Shown here one piece after another: positions 47,978 through 57,032 of a stretch of DNA of 64,000 nucleotides (its first letter is position 1; every line of letters begins with the position of its first letter). The DNA comes from DASWJS01 sp036397035 (lineage in GTDB: Bacteria; Actinomycetota; AC-67). The stretch is taken from assembly GCA_036397035.1 (NCBI GenBank), contig DASWJS010000027.1:85893-149892 (forward strand), read 5' to 3'. The position numbers and the translations under genes are program-made. The notes below the pieces were generated by a model. That model had not been told where the DNA came from. It worked only from the letters and a program-made list of their open reading frames with translations, and did no database searches.

Positions 47978-48982
47978 ATGGTCGCCGAACCCGCAGTCGA
48001 CTTGCTCGAACGCGCCAAGAGCGGCGACGTCGAGGCCTTCCAGAGCCTGTTCGACATCTGGGGCGACCTGATGACGAAGACGGCGTGGGTGCTGACCGGC
48101 GACCGCGTGCAGGCCGAGCGAGCCGTCGCGGACGCGTTCGCCGCGGCCTGGGCGGCGCTGCCGTCGCTTCACAGCCGGCGTCCGTTCCGATCGTTCCTGC
48201 TCTCCTTCCTCGACCCAGAACAGGCTCCCGCCGCGCTTCCCGAGGCGCCGACGGCCGCCGCGATCGGGGCGAGCGGCGATCGCAGGATCGGCGCACTGCG
48301 CTACGCCGCGGGGATGACCGCCGGTGAGATCGCGGCGGCGACGGGGAGCCGGGTGCCCGGAGTCCTGCGCGCCATCCGCGCGCTCGCCAAGCAGGTCGGT
48401 CCCGACGGGGCGCGGTCGCTCGCAGTCGAGGCGAAGGGCATCGAGGCGTCCGACCCCGTCTTCGACGCGATCGAGGCGCGGCTGCGACGCGCCCCCGTGC
48501 ACGAGCGGGGCCGACGGATCCGGATGGCGCCGGCGGAAGCGTTTGAGGTCCTCGTCGATCCCGCCTCCGTGGCCACCTGGGTGTCCGGGCCGCGCCGGCT
48601 GCGCCCGAGTGGGCGACTCCGGCTCGGCACGCGGCTGACGGGTCCCGGACGCCTCGGCGGCCGGCGGACGCGCGACGAGACCGTCGTCACGCTCGCGCTC
48701 GCCGGCGAGGCGCTCGCCTGGACGACCGGCAGCCGGCCGCGGTTCCTTCCCGGCGCGATCGAGTTTCGCTGGTCGCTGCGGCTGGAGAGCGCACCGGACG
48801 GCACCGACCTCGTGCACCGGCTCGACGGCGTCGCCTTTCCGCCGGGCCCGGTCGGAATCGCGCTGCGACGCTCCTTCCGCAAAGCGGAGCCGGAGCTGCT
48901 GCGCGACATGCAACGAGGGCTCGAGACGCTCGGCACCGCCCTCGAAGGGCGCGCCCAACGCCTGCGACATCGCGACCTATGA
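47978..48982 (+). CDS. Sigma-factor-like / SRPBCC fusion protein
   Basis: A 334-residue protein with an uncommon domain pairing. Residues of about 8-75 resemble ECF sigma region 2 (LLERAKSGDVEAFQSLF, then QAERAVADAFAAAWAALP), and about 100-142 resemble a region-4-like helix-turn-helix (YAAGMTAGEIAAATGS), though the link between them is short. Residues of about 180-330 form an SRPBCC/START-like domain (APAEAFEVLVDPASVATWV; FRWSLRLESAPDGTDLVHRL), which usually binds hydrophobic ligands. A plausible reading is a ligand-responsive transcription factor, but the sigma part may be degenerate. It lies 44 bp after the DUF3662 gene and 10 bp before the amidase gene. Confidence 0.7.
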   Translation: MVAEPAVDLLERAKSGDVEAFQSLFDIWGDLMTKTAWVLTGDRVQAERAVADAFAAAWAALPSLHSRRPFRSFLLSFLDPEQAPAALPEAPTAAAIGASGDRRIGALRYAAGMTAGEIAAATGSRVPGVLRAIRALAKQVGPDGARSLAVEAKGIEASDPVFDAIEARLRRAPVHERGRRIRMAPAEAFEVLVDPASVATWVSGPRRLRPSGRLRLGTRLTGPGRLGGRRTRDETVVTLALAGEALAWTTGSRPRFLPGAIEFRWSLRLESAPDGTDLVHRLDGVAFPPGPVGIALRRSFRKAEPELLRDMQRGLETLGTALEGRAQRLRHRDL

Positions 48983-48992
48983 TGCGCGCGCC

Positions 48993-50369
48993 ATGAAGGC
49001 TCCGTCTGCACGCCAGATCGCAGCGGGAGTCGCCTCGGGCGAGCGGTCGCCGACGGAGGTCGTCCGAGCCGCGCTCGACCGGATCGCCGCGACCAACGAC
49101 GCGGTGAACGCGTTCGTGTGGACGCGGGACGAGGCGGCCCTGGCCGACGCGCGCGCGTCGGAGGCGCGCGTGGCCGCCGGCGAGGCTCGCCCGCTGGAGG
49201 GCGTCCCGTTCACGGTGAAGGACCTGTGCGCGATCGCGGACGGGCCGACGAACCACGGCTCGCGCGCGTTCGAAGGCCATCGCCACGGCGTGGACGCGGT
49301 CGTCGTCGCCGGGCTGAAGGATGCGGGCGCGATCCTCGTCGCGACGACGACCTCGTCGGAGTTCGGCAACCGCCCCACGACCGAGAGCGCGCTGTTCGGC
49401 GCGACGCGCAACCCGTGGAACCCCGAGCGAACCTGCGGCGGCTCGAGCGGCGGCGCGGCGGTGAGCGCGTCGCTCGGCGTCGCGCCGCTCAACCAGGGCT
49501 CGGACGGCGGAGGGAGCCTTCGCATCCCGGCCGCGTGCTGCGGCGTCTTCGGGCTCAAGCCGCAGCGCGGGCGGATCAGCCTCGCGCCGCTGATGAGCGA
49601 GGAGTGGAGCGGCCTGGACGTCTACGGGCCGATCACGCGAACGGTCGCCGACGCGGCCGCGTTCCTGGACGCGACGGCCGGACCCGCGCGCGGCGACCCG
49701 CACTGGGCGCCGCCGCCCGAGCGTTCGTTCCTGTCGGCGTGCGAAGAGGAACCGCGCCTGCGCGTCGCCGTCGCCTACGAACGCGACGGGGAGGCGGTCG
49801 CGCCGGACGCCAAGGACGCCGTGCGCGCCACCGCCGACCTGCTCGCGGACCTCGGCCACGCGGTCGAGGAGGCCGTGCCGGACCTAATCGGCATGCAGGA
49901 AGCCTTCGTGCTGATCTCGTCGGTCGGGATCGGCTCGCTCGACCTCGCCGCCGAGCGGCTCGACCTGTTGGAAGACCGCACGCGGCTGATCTTCGACGTC
50001 GCGCGGCAGATACCGGCGGTCGAGTACGAGCGGAGGCGACAGGCGATGCACCGCGCAGCGCGCGCGGCGCTCGCGCTGTGGGACGACTACGACGTCCTGC
50101 TGACGCCGACGCTGTCGCGGGCGGCGCCGGTCATCGGCGAGATGGGCGCCGACGTGGAGACCGCCTGGGACGACTACCGCAACTGGCTCTGCTGGACGTG
50201 GCCGTTCAACTGCACGGGCCAGCCGGCGGCATCCGTCCCCGCAGGCTTCACCGCCGACGGCCTTCCGCTGGGCGTGCAGATCGTGGGCCGTCCGGCCGGC
50301 GAGCGCACGGTGCTCTCGCTCGCCGCGCAGCTCGAGCGGGCGCGTCCGTGGCCGGACCCGCCCCTGTAG
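48993..50369 (+). CDS. Amidase-signature-family hydrolase
   Basis: A 458-residue amidase. The Ser-cisSer-Lys triad is complete: K76 (PFTVKDL), S151 (GGSSGG) and S175 (GGGSLRIPA). The family hydrolyses small amides, or acts in GatA for Gln-tRNA synthesis; the lack of gatB/gatC neighbours, and the Asp-Gly-Gly-Gly variation in the loop before S175, favour a stand-alone amidase. No signal peptide, so cytosolic. It follows the sigma/SRPBCC gene by 10 bp and precedes the ABC transporter by 12 bp, so these may form one transcript. Confidence 0.9.
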   Translation: MKAPSARQIAAGVASGERSPTEVVRAALDRIAATNDAVNAFVWTRDEAALADARASEARVAAGEARPLEGVPFTVKDLCAIADGPTNHGSRAFEGHRHGVDAVVVAGLKDAGAILVATTTSSEFGNRPTTESALFGATRNPWNPERTCGGSSGGAAVSASLGVAPLNQGSDGGGSLRIPAACCGVFGLKPQRGRISLAPLMSEEWSGLDVYGPITRTVADAAAFLDATAGPARGDPHWAPPPERSFLSACEEEPRLRVAVAYERDGEAVAPDAKDAVRATADLLADLGHAVEEAVPDLIGMQEAFVLISSVGIGSLDLAAERLDLLEDRTRLIFDVARQIPAVEYERRRQAMHRAARAALALWDDYDVLLTPTLSRAAPVIGEMGADVETAWDDYRNWLCWTWPFNCTGQPAASVPAGFTADGLPLGVQIVGRPAGERTVLSLAAQLERARPWPDPPL

Positions 50370-50381
50370 AGTGCGCGCGAC

Positions 50382-51386
50382 ATGAGCGCCGTCATCGAAG
50401 TCGAAGGTCTCCGCAAGACCTACCGCCGCCTTGGAAAGGCGAACACGGTGGCGCTGGACGACCTCTCCTTCTCGGTCCCGGAGGGCGGGGTGTTCGGCTT
50501 CCTCGGACCGAACGGGTCGGGCAAGACGACGACGATCCGGTGCCTGCTCGGCTTGGTCTCGCCCGACGCGGGCTCCACCCGGCTGCTCGGCGCGGCGCCG
50601 GGAATGCTGCACACGGTCATCCGTCGCGTCGGGTCCATGGTCGAGACGCCCACGTTCTTCCCCACGTTCTCCGGCCGGCGCAACCTGCGGCTGCTCGCCG
50701 CGATGAACGGGTTCGGCAACGCCGACGTCGAGCGCGCGCTGGAGAAGGTCAAGCTCGCCGATCGCGCCGGCGACCCGTTCAAGAACTACTCGCTCGGCAT
50801 GAAACAGCGCCTCGGGATCGCCGCCGCGTTGCTGAAGGACCCGGCGATCCTGATCCTGGACGAGCCGGTGAACGGGCTCGACCCGGCCGGGATCAAGGAA
50901 GTGCGCGACTTGCTGCGGGATCTCGGGCGCTCGGGGCACACGGTCTTCCTGTCGAGCCACCTGCTCGGAGAGGTCCAGCAGATCTGCGACCGCGTCGCGA
51001 TCCTGGCCAAGGGCTCGTGCGTCACCACCGGGCCGGTCGGCGAGGTGCTCGCCAGCGGCCATCCGACGGCGACGACGCTCGTGCGGGCCGAACCGGGCGC
51101 GCGCGCGGCCGGCGCGCTGCGCGCGGCCGGGTTTGACGTGGTCCAGGGCGAGGGCTTCCTGCGCGTGGCCGGCGACGTCGAGGGGCCGGCGATCACCAAG
51201 GCGCTCGCCGACGAGGGCATCTACCTCTCCGAGCTTCGGCGGGAGAGCGTCGACCTGGAGTCGGTCTTCCTGACGCTCACCGGCGAGGCGACGCAGAGCT
51301 GCCCGGCGTGCGGCAGCCCCGTGGCGAGCGACGCGAAATTCTGCACGACGTGCGGCGCCCCCCTGGCCGGCGAGGCCACGTCGTGA
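50382..51386 (+). CDS. ABC transporter ATPase with C-terminal zinc ribbon
   Basis: ATP-binding subunit of 334 residues of the ABC-2 type. Walker A (GPNGSGKTTT), signature YSLGMKQRLG, Walker B LILDEPVNGLDP. After the ATPase and a regulatory C-terminal domain (to about 300), a zinc-ribbon-like module follows: C307-x2-C310 and C321-x2-C324 (CPACGSP; CTTCGAP). Such a knuckle is unusual on an exporter ATPase. Its stop overlaps the GTG of the permease (GTGA). Substrate unknown. Confidence 0.92.
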   Translation: MSAVIEVEGLRKTYRRLGKANTVALDDLSFSVPEGGVFGFLGPNGSGKTTTIRCLLGLVSPDAGSTRLLGAAPGMLHTVIRRVGSMVETPTFFPTFSGRRNLRLLAAMNGFGNADVERALEKVKLADRAGDPFKNYSLGMKQRLGIAAALLKDPAILILDEPVNGLDPAGIKEVRDLLRDLGRSGHTVFLSSHLLGEVQQICDRVAILAKGSCVTTGPVGEVLASGHPTATTLVRAEPGARAAGALRAAGFDVVQGEGFLRVAGDVEGPAITKALADEGIYLSELRRESVDLESVFLTLTGEATQSCPACGSPVASDAKFCTTCGAPLAGEATS

Positions 51387-52366
51387 TCGCGCTGCTGCTC
51401 GTCGAGCTTCGGCGCGGGTTCGCGCGCCGCGTCATCCGCGGGCTCTTCGCGCTCGCCGTGCTGAACTTCGCGGTCGCAGGCGTGATCGTCTTCATCGTCA
51501 CCGACTCCGACGCCGAAGTCGCGGCGAAGCAAGCGGCGGCGGACCGGGTCGTCCGCGATTGCCTCGCCGGGACGACCTACCCGCCGGGGAGCGAGTTCGA
51601 CCCGTTCGCGGGGCCGGTCGAAGAGCGCTTCCCCGACGTCCCGGCGTTCACCGCGCCGGACGTGGGCACCGCGGAGCGCGAGCAGTTCTGCGCGGATCGC
51701 GGGAGGGAGCAGCCCGGCGAGGTCAGGCGCTTCGCGGTGACGAGCTATCGAGACGTCTCCGAAGCCCTCAACGGGCTCCTGACGCTGCTCGCGCTGGTGA
51801 TCGGGGCGACGATGATCGGGGCGGAGTGGGGGGCCAAGACGCTCGCCACCCACCTGACCTGGGAACCCCGGCGCGCCTTGCTCTACGCGGCGAAGGCGCT
51901 CGCGGCACTGCTCGTCGCGGTGACGTTCTACTTCTTCTCGCAAGCGCTGGAGCTTGCCGCGCTGGCGCCCGCGGCGAGCGCGCACGGCGCCGGCAGCGCG
52001 CCGCCCGGCTTCTGGAGCGACTGGCTGGGCCTCGTCGTGCGCGGGGCCGGCACGATCGGGGTCATGGCCGGCGTCGGGTTCGCGATCGCCTCGGTGACCC
52101 AGAGCACCGTCTTCGCGCTCGTCTTCATCTTCCTGCTCAGCATCGTGGACGGCATCGGCATCCTCGTCTGGCACGACCTCTACCGCTGGTCGCTGTTCCG
52201 CAACATCGGCGCGTTCCAGTCCGGCCGCGGCCTCGAGCCCTTCGATTTCGGCTCGTTCTTCGTCGCGGGGCGCAGCGCCGGAAGCGCCGGGCTCCTGATC
52301 ATGACCTACGCGCTCGTCCTGCTCGCCGGGGGGACCGCGGTCTTCCGCCGGCGCGACATCAACTGA
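51383..52366 (+). CDS. ABC transporter permease (ABC-2 type)
   Basis: Permease of 327 residues, GTG start overlapping the ATPase stop. About six membrane segments are visible: one near the N-terminus, then a large outward loop of about 50-130 with two cysteines, then five near residues 135-160, 170-195, 220-245, 250-275 and 295-320, ending RRRDIN as many ABC-2 permeases do. Together with the preceding ATPase it would form a homodimeric exporter. Its stop is 3 bp from the convergent gltB stop. Confidence 0.85.
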   Translation: MIALLLVELRRGFARRVIRGLFALAVLNFAVAGVIVFIVTDSDAEVAAKQAAADRVVRDCLAGTTYPPGSEFDPFAGPVEERFPDVPAFTAPDVGTAEREQFCADRGREQPGEVRRFAVTSYRDVSEALNGLLTLLALVIGATMIGAEWGAKTLATHLTWEPRRALLYAAKALAALLVAVTFYFFSQALELAALAPAASAHGAGSAPPGFWSDWLGLVVRGAGTIGVMAGVGFAIASVTQSTVFALVFIFLLSIVDGIGILVWHDLYRWSLFRNIGAFQSGRGLEPFDFGSFFVAGRSAGSAGLLIMTYALVLLAGGTAVFRRRDIN

Positions 52367-52369
52367 GCG

Positions 52370-55300
52370 TCAGGCCTTCGCGCCGCGCACCGTTCCCTCT
52401 TGCTTCTGGCTGATCGCCGCGGCGTCTTCCTTGGGCGCGACGCGCCAGAACGACTGGAAGTAGAAGTCGATCTCCCTCAGGAACTCGCCGGCGAGCTTCG
52501 AGCCCGTCAGCTCATGATGGCGCTGGAGGAGCGCGTGCACGTGGCCGAGCTGCTCGGGCGTCGGCCGAGTCGCCTCCACCAGGCCCGGGTTCAGGTGCGC
52601 GCGCAAGCGCTTCGCCGGGTCGAAGACGTAGCACTCACCGCCGGTCATCCCGGCGCCGAGGTTCTGTCCCACCGGGCCGAGCACGACGACGGTGCCGCCG
52701 GTCATGTACTCGCATGCGTGCTGGCCGACGCCTTCGACCACCGCCGACGCGCCCGAGTTGCGAACCGCGAAGCGCTCGCCCGCGCGTCCGGCGACGAAGA
52801 GCGCGCCGCCGGTCGCGCCGTACAGCACCGTGTTGCCGGCCAGGTACGGCTCGCCGGCGTCGTTCGCGGGCGGGCTGATCGCGATCAATCCACCGCCCAT
52901 GCCCTTGCCGACGTAGTCGTTCGCCTCACCGGTGAGGTGCAGCTCCACGCCTGCGGCGAGGAAGGCGCCGAACGACTGGCCCGCCTCCCCCGTCAGCCGG
53001 ACGATCGCGCGTCCCGGCGGACTCTCGGCGCCGAACTCGTAGCCGAGCCCGCCGCCGAGCCGCGCGCCGAAGGACCGGTCCGCGGTCGTGATCGCGTAGT
53101 CAAGCTCGACCGTGGCGCCGTGGCGGATCTCGTTGAAGGCGTCCTCGACGAGCCGGTCGCCCAGCTCCGCCTTCGGCTGCATCATCGGCAGCTTCGTCCG
53201 GAAGTGGCGCTGCGCGCGCGGCGCGCCCAGCAGACCGCTCAGGTCCAGCGCGTCGCCGGTCCCCAGCGTGACGCGCTGGCGCAGCAGGTCGGTCCGTCCG
53301 ACCGCGTCGTCGAGCGTGCGAAGACCGAGCGAGGCGAGGAGCTGCCGCACCTCCTCGGCGACGAACATCATGTAGTGAGCGACCATCTCCGGCGTCCCGG
53401 CGAACTTCTCGCGCAGCTCCGGCTTCTGGGTCGCGATGCCGACCGGACAGGTGTCCAGGTGGCACGTGCGAACCATAATGCAGCCCTCGGCGATCAGCGC
53501 CGCGGTGCCGAACGAATACTCGTCGGCGCCGAGCAGCGCGGCGATGAGCACGTCGCGTCCGGTCTTGAACCCGCCGTCGACGCGCAGGCGCGCGCGGTCG
53601 CGGAGCCCGTTGTCGACCAGCGCGTGCTGCGCCTCCGCGAGCCCGATCTCCCACGGCAGTCCGGCGTTCTTGATCGAGGACAGCGGCGAGGCGCCGGTCC
53701 CGCCGTCCGCGCCGGAGATGTGTACGACGTCGGCGAGCCCCTTTACGACGCCGGCGGCGATGGTGCCGACGCCGACCTCGGCCACCAGCTTCACGCTCAC
53801 GTCCGCGCGCGGGTTCACCTGCTTCAGGTCGTAGATGAGCTGCGCCAGGTCCTCGATCGAGTAGATGTCGTGGTGCGGCGGCGGGCTGATCAGCGCGACG
53901 CCGGGCTGCGTGTGGCGCAGCCGCGCGATCTCCTCGGTCGCCTTGTGCCCGGGAAGCTGGCCCCCCTCCCCCGGCTTGGAGCCTTGCGCGATCTTGATCT
54001 GCAGCTCGTCGGCGAAGGCGCAGTATTCGGGAGTCACGCCGAAGCGCCCGCTCGCCACCTGCTTGATCGCGGAGTTCTTCTCCGTGCGGTAGCGGGCGGG
54101 GTCCTCGCCGCCCTCGCCGGTGTTCGCCTTGCCGCCGATGCGCCGCATCGCGACGGCGAGCGTCTCGTGCGCCTCGGCGCTGATCGCGCCGTGGCTGATC
54201 GCCCCGGTCGAAAAGCGCGTCGCGATGCTCGTCGCCGGCTCGACCTCGCTCAGCGGGATCGGCTTGGCGGCCGGCACGGGCTCGAGCAGGTCGCGCAAGG
54301 CTGCCGGCTCGCGGCCGTTCACGCGCGCGGCGAATCGCTCGTACAGCTCGTAGCTCGGGTCGCCGGTGATCGCGCGCTGCAGTACGTGCGCATCCGCCGT
54401 CTCCGCGGCGGGCGCGGCGCCGGCCGGGGCCTCCTCGGCCGGCGCGCCCTCGTCCTCTCCGTCGCCGGCCTTGGTCGACTTCAGCCGGGTCAAGCCGGGA
54501 TCGACCGTGTTGTGCAGCGCGCGCACCACGTTCGGCTCGGTCATGTGGTACTCGCCGTCCGAACGGAACTTCACGAAGCCGGGGTTGGCAAGCGCGGGTC
54601 GCTCGGCGCCGTAGGCGTCGGCGTGCCGCGCGAGCGCGTCGCGCGCGATGCGTTCGAAGCCGATGCCCCCGACCGGCGAGGGCGTACCCGCAAAGCACGC
54701 GGAAACGACCTCCGCGTTCAGGCCGGTTATGTCGAAGATCTGCGAGCCGCGGTAGGAGTCCACGGTCGAGATCCCCATCTTGGACATGATCTTCAGCACG
54801 CCCTCCTCGATGGCCGAGCGGAAGTTGAGCAGCGCCTGCTCGGGCGAGTCCACGTCGCGCGCGCGACCGCCGGCGGCGAGCGCAGCGACGGTCGCCAGCG
54901 CGAGCCGCGGGTAGATCGCCTCCGCGCCGTAGCCCAGCAAGCATGCGAAGTGGTGCGACTCGCGCGCGTCGTCGGTCTGCACGACGATCGAGGACCGCGT
55001 GCGGTGGCCGGCCCGCACGAGCGCGTTGCGAACCGCGCCCACGGCGAGCAGCGAGGGCACCGGCGCTCGATCCGCGCCGACGTTCTCGTCGCTCACGATC
55101 AGGATCGCCGAGCCCGTCACCGCCGCGCGCACCGCCGCGTCGCCGAGCGCCTCGATCACCCGTTGCAAGCCGGCCGGTCCCTCGGCGACCGGGAAGGTCG
55201 CGTCCAGATACGTGCCGCCCGGCGGCTTGAACAGCAGGAACGTGTCGTACTCCAGCAGCGCGCCGCCCTCCGGGCGCTCCCACAAGACCGGGTCGCGCGG

Positions 55301-56893
55301 GCCGAGCACCGTGCGGATGCTCATGACGTGGCGCTCGCGAAGGTGGTCGATGGCGGGGTTCGTCACCTGCGCGAAACGCTGCTTGAAGTAGTTGTAGAGC
55401 GGGCGCCGGTACGCGGCGAGCGGCGCGAGCGCGGTGTCGTCGCCCATCGAGAACGTCGGCTCCTTGCCGTTGGCCGACGCCGGCCGGATCTGCAGCGCGA
55501 TCTCCTCGCGGGTCACGCCGTGCAAGACTTGGAGCCGCTGCACGTCATCGGGAACCTCGATCTGCGGCTGCCCCGCGGAGGTGTCGGCGCGGTGCTCGGA
55601 CAGCCAGATGCCGTAGGGCTTCTGCCCGGCGATGCGCGCGATCGGGTCCGACTGGAAGCCGCCGTCGGTCGGGTCGACGAAGACCATCTCGCCCGGGCCG
55701 AGCTTCCCGCGCTTGACGGCGCCGTGGCCCCGCAACGACACCGCGCCGGCCTCGGACGCGACGGCGACGAACCCGTCCTCACACACGGCCGTGCGCAGCG
55801 GCCGCAGCCCGTTGCGATCCAGCGACGCCCCCACCCGGATCCCGTCGGTGAAGATCAGTCCGGCCGGCCCGTCCCAGGGCTCCATCAGCGACTCGTGCCA
55901 GCGGTAGAAGTCGCGCACGACCGGGTCCATGTCGACGGCCTGCTCCCAGGCCGCGGGAATCATCATCGCGACGACGTGGCGGATGTCGCGGGACTCGCCG
56001 GGCCTCGGACCCTCGCGCGTCAACAGCTCGATCGCGTTGTCGAGCATCGCCGAGTCCGACCCCGACTCGTCGATGACCGGCCGCAGCACTTCCTCCTCGA
56101 TCAGCGACCACTTGCCGAGGCGGCCCTCGCGCGAGCGCATGCGGATGACGTTGGCGTCGATGGTGTTGATCTCGCCGTTGTGGCAGAGCATCCGGAACGG
56201 CTGCGCGCGCGTCCAGGACGGCGCGGTGTTGGTCGAGTACCGCTGGTGGAAGATCGCGAACGAGGCTTCGAACAGCTCGTCGTCGAGGTCGCGATAGAAG
56301 CCGGCGAGCTGGTCGGCGGCGACGAGCGCCTTGTAGGTCACCGTCCGGAAGGAGAACGACGGGAAGTAGACGTCGCGCTCCTCGCGCGCGATGAGCTTCT
56401 CGGCCCGGCGGCGCGCGCGGTGGCACTGGCGCTCGGCCTCGTCGGCCGTGCTGCCGACCGGCCGGAGCATGATCGCCTGGCGGATGCGGGGCATGAGCGC
56501 GAGCGCGCGCCCGCCGAGCGCGTTGGGGTCGATCGGCACGTCGCGCCAGGCGACCACCTCGATCGCCTCGGCCAGGCACGCGGCCTCAACGATGCGCTCG
56601 AGGTCGGCGTCGGAGGTGGCGTCGCGCACGAAGCACATCCCGACGCCGAGCCACGCCGGCTCGACCGGAGGAAGCCCGAGCTTGGAAAGCTCGCCGGCGA
56701 AGAAGCGGCGCGGGATCGGCAGGAGCAGCCCGGCGCCGTCGCCGGTCTTGGCGTCGGCGGCGACCGCGCCGCGGTGGCGCACGTTGCAGAGCGCGTCGAT
56801 CGCGGTCTCGACCATGGCGCGGCTCGCGCGGGCTTCGGCGTCGGCGATGAAGCCGATGCCGCATGCGTCTCGCTCGGTTGCGGTGCTGTACAC
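52370..56893 (-). CDS. gltB: Glutamate synthase large subunit
   Basis: NADPH-GOGAT alpha subunit of 1507 residues. GTG 56893 gives a 10-residue propeptide before the catalytic Cys11 (RDACGIGF) of the class II amidotransferase domain. A central domain, an FMN-binding TIM barrel (GTGASPLSSIKNAGLPWE) and the 3Fe-4S cysteines (RTCHLDTCPVGI) follow, then the C-terminal GXGXG beta-helix (GNTVLYGATGG). It turns glutamine and 2-oxoglutarate into glutamate, completing the GS/GOGAT cycle with GlnA. The small subunit gltD is not present in the window. A large insertion-like acidic Ala/Glu linker (about 810-835) is notable. Confidence 0.96.
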   Translation of the reverse strand: MYSTATERDACGIGFIADAEARASRAMVETAIDALCNVRHRGAVAADAKTGDGAGLLLPIPRRFFAGELSKLGLPPVEPAWLGVGMCFVRDATSDADLERIVEAACLAEAIEVVAWRDVPIDPNALGGRALALMPRIRQAIMLRPVGSTADEAERQCHRARRRAEKLIAREERDVYFPSFSFRTVTYKALVAADQLAGFYRDLDDELFEASFAIFHQRYSTNTAPSWTRAQPFRMLCHNGEINTIDANVIRMRSREGRLGKWSLIEEEVLRPVIDESGSDSAMLDNAIELLTREGPRPGESRDIRHVVAMMIPAAWEQAVDMDPVVRDFYRWHESLMEPWDGPAGLIFTDGIRVGASLDRNGLRPLRTAVCEDGFVAVASEAGAVSLRGHGAVKRGKLGPGEMVFVDPTDGGFQSDPIARIAGQKPYGIWLSEHRADTSAGQPQIEVPDDVQRLQVLHGVTREEIALQIRPASANGKEPTFSMGDDTALAPLAAYRRPLYNYFKQRFAQVTNPAIDHLRERHVMSIRTVLGPRDPVLWERPEGGALLEYDTFLLFKPPGGTYLDATFPVAEGPAGLQRVIEALGDAAVRAAVTGSAILIVSDENVGADRAPVPSLLAVGAVRNALVRAGHRTRSSIVVQTDDARESHHFACLLGYGAEAIYPRLALATVAALAAGGRARDVDSPEQALLNFRSAIEEGVLKIMSKMGISTVDSYRGSQIFDITGLNAEVVSACFAGTPSPVGGIGFERIARDALARHADAYGAERPALANPGFVKFRSDGEYHMTEPNVVRALHNTVDPGLTRLKSTKAGDGEDEGAPAEEAPAGAAPAAETADAHVLQRAITGDPSYELYERFAARVNGREPAALRDLLEPVPAAKPIPLSEVEPATSIATRFSTGAISHGAISAEAHETLAVAMRRIGGKANTGEGGEDPARYRTEKNSAIKQVASGRFGVTPEYCAFADELQIKIAQGSKPGEGGQLPGHKATEEIARLRHTQPGVALISPPPHHDIYSIEDLAQLIYDLKQVNPRADVSVKLVAEVGVGTIAAGVVKGLADVVHISGADGGTGASPLSSIKNAGLPWEIGLAEAQHALVDNGLRDRARLRVDGGFKTGRDVLIAALLGADEYSFGTAALIAEGCIMVRTCHLDTCPVGIATQKPELREKFAGTPEMVAHYMMFVAEEVRQLLASLGLRTLDDAVGRTDLLRQRVTLGTGDALDLSGLLGAPRAQRHFRTKLPMMQPKAELGDRLVEDAFNEIRHGATVELDYAITTADRSFGARLGGGLGYEFGAESPPGRAIVRLTGEAGQSFGAFLAAGVELHLTGEANDYVGKGMGGGLIAISPPANDAGEPYLAGNTVLYGATGGALFVAGRAGERFAVRNSGASAVVEGVGQHACEYMTGGTVVVLGPVGQNLGAGMTGGECYVFDPAKRLRAHLNPGLVEATRPTPEQLGHVHALLQRHHELTGSKLAGEFLREIDFYFQSFWRVAPKEDAAAISQKQEGTVRGAKA

Positions 56894-56933
56894 GAACGAC
56901 CTCCGTCCACGAGGTGACCGGCCGGGAAACACG

Positions 56934-56979
56934 AAGGCGCCCGCCGGTTGGCGAGCGCCTTTGCTCGGGACGCAGGATA
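56934..56979 (-). promoter_or_regulatory. gltB promoter -10 and 5' leader hairpin
   Basis: On the minus strand, TATCCT (56974-56979) is a good -10. About 12 bp later a hairpin forms: AAGGCGC and GCGCCTT arms (56934-56961) with an inner CGCC/GGCG pair. The start codon is some 40 bp further down. The hairpin resembles an attenuator or a stabilising leader, but no ligand-binding RNA family was recognised. Confidence 0.4.
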
Positions 56980-57032
56980 GCACAGCGCCCGGCCGGGCAG
57001 GAGGCGGGCGCCGGCGCGCCGAACCCTGCGAA

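Noticed and set aside
52400..56917. Long plus-strand open frame of about 1500 codons opposite gltB
   Set aside because: It is an antisense shadow caused by high GC at third positions; the minus-strand frame has all glutamate synthase motifs. The same applies to other long antisense frames such as those opposite sufB, nadE and the acyl-CoA dehydrogenases.
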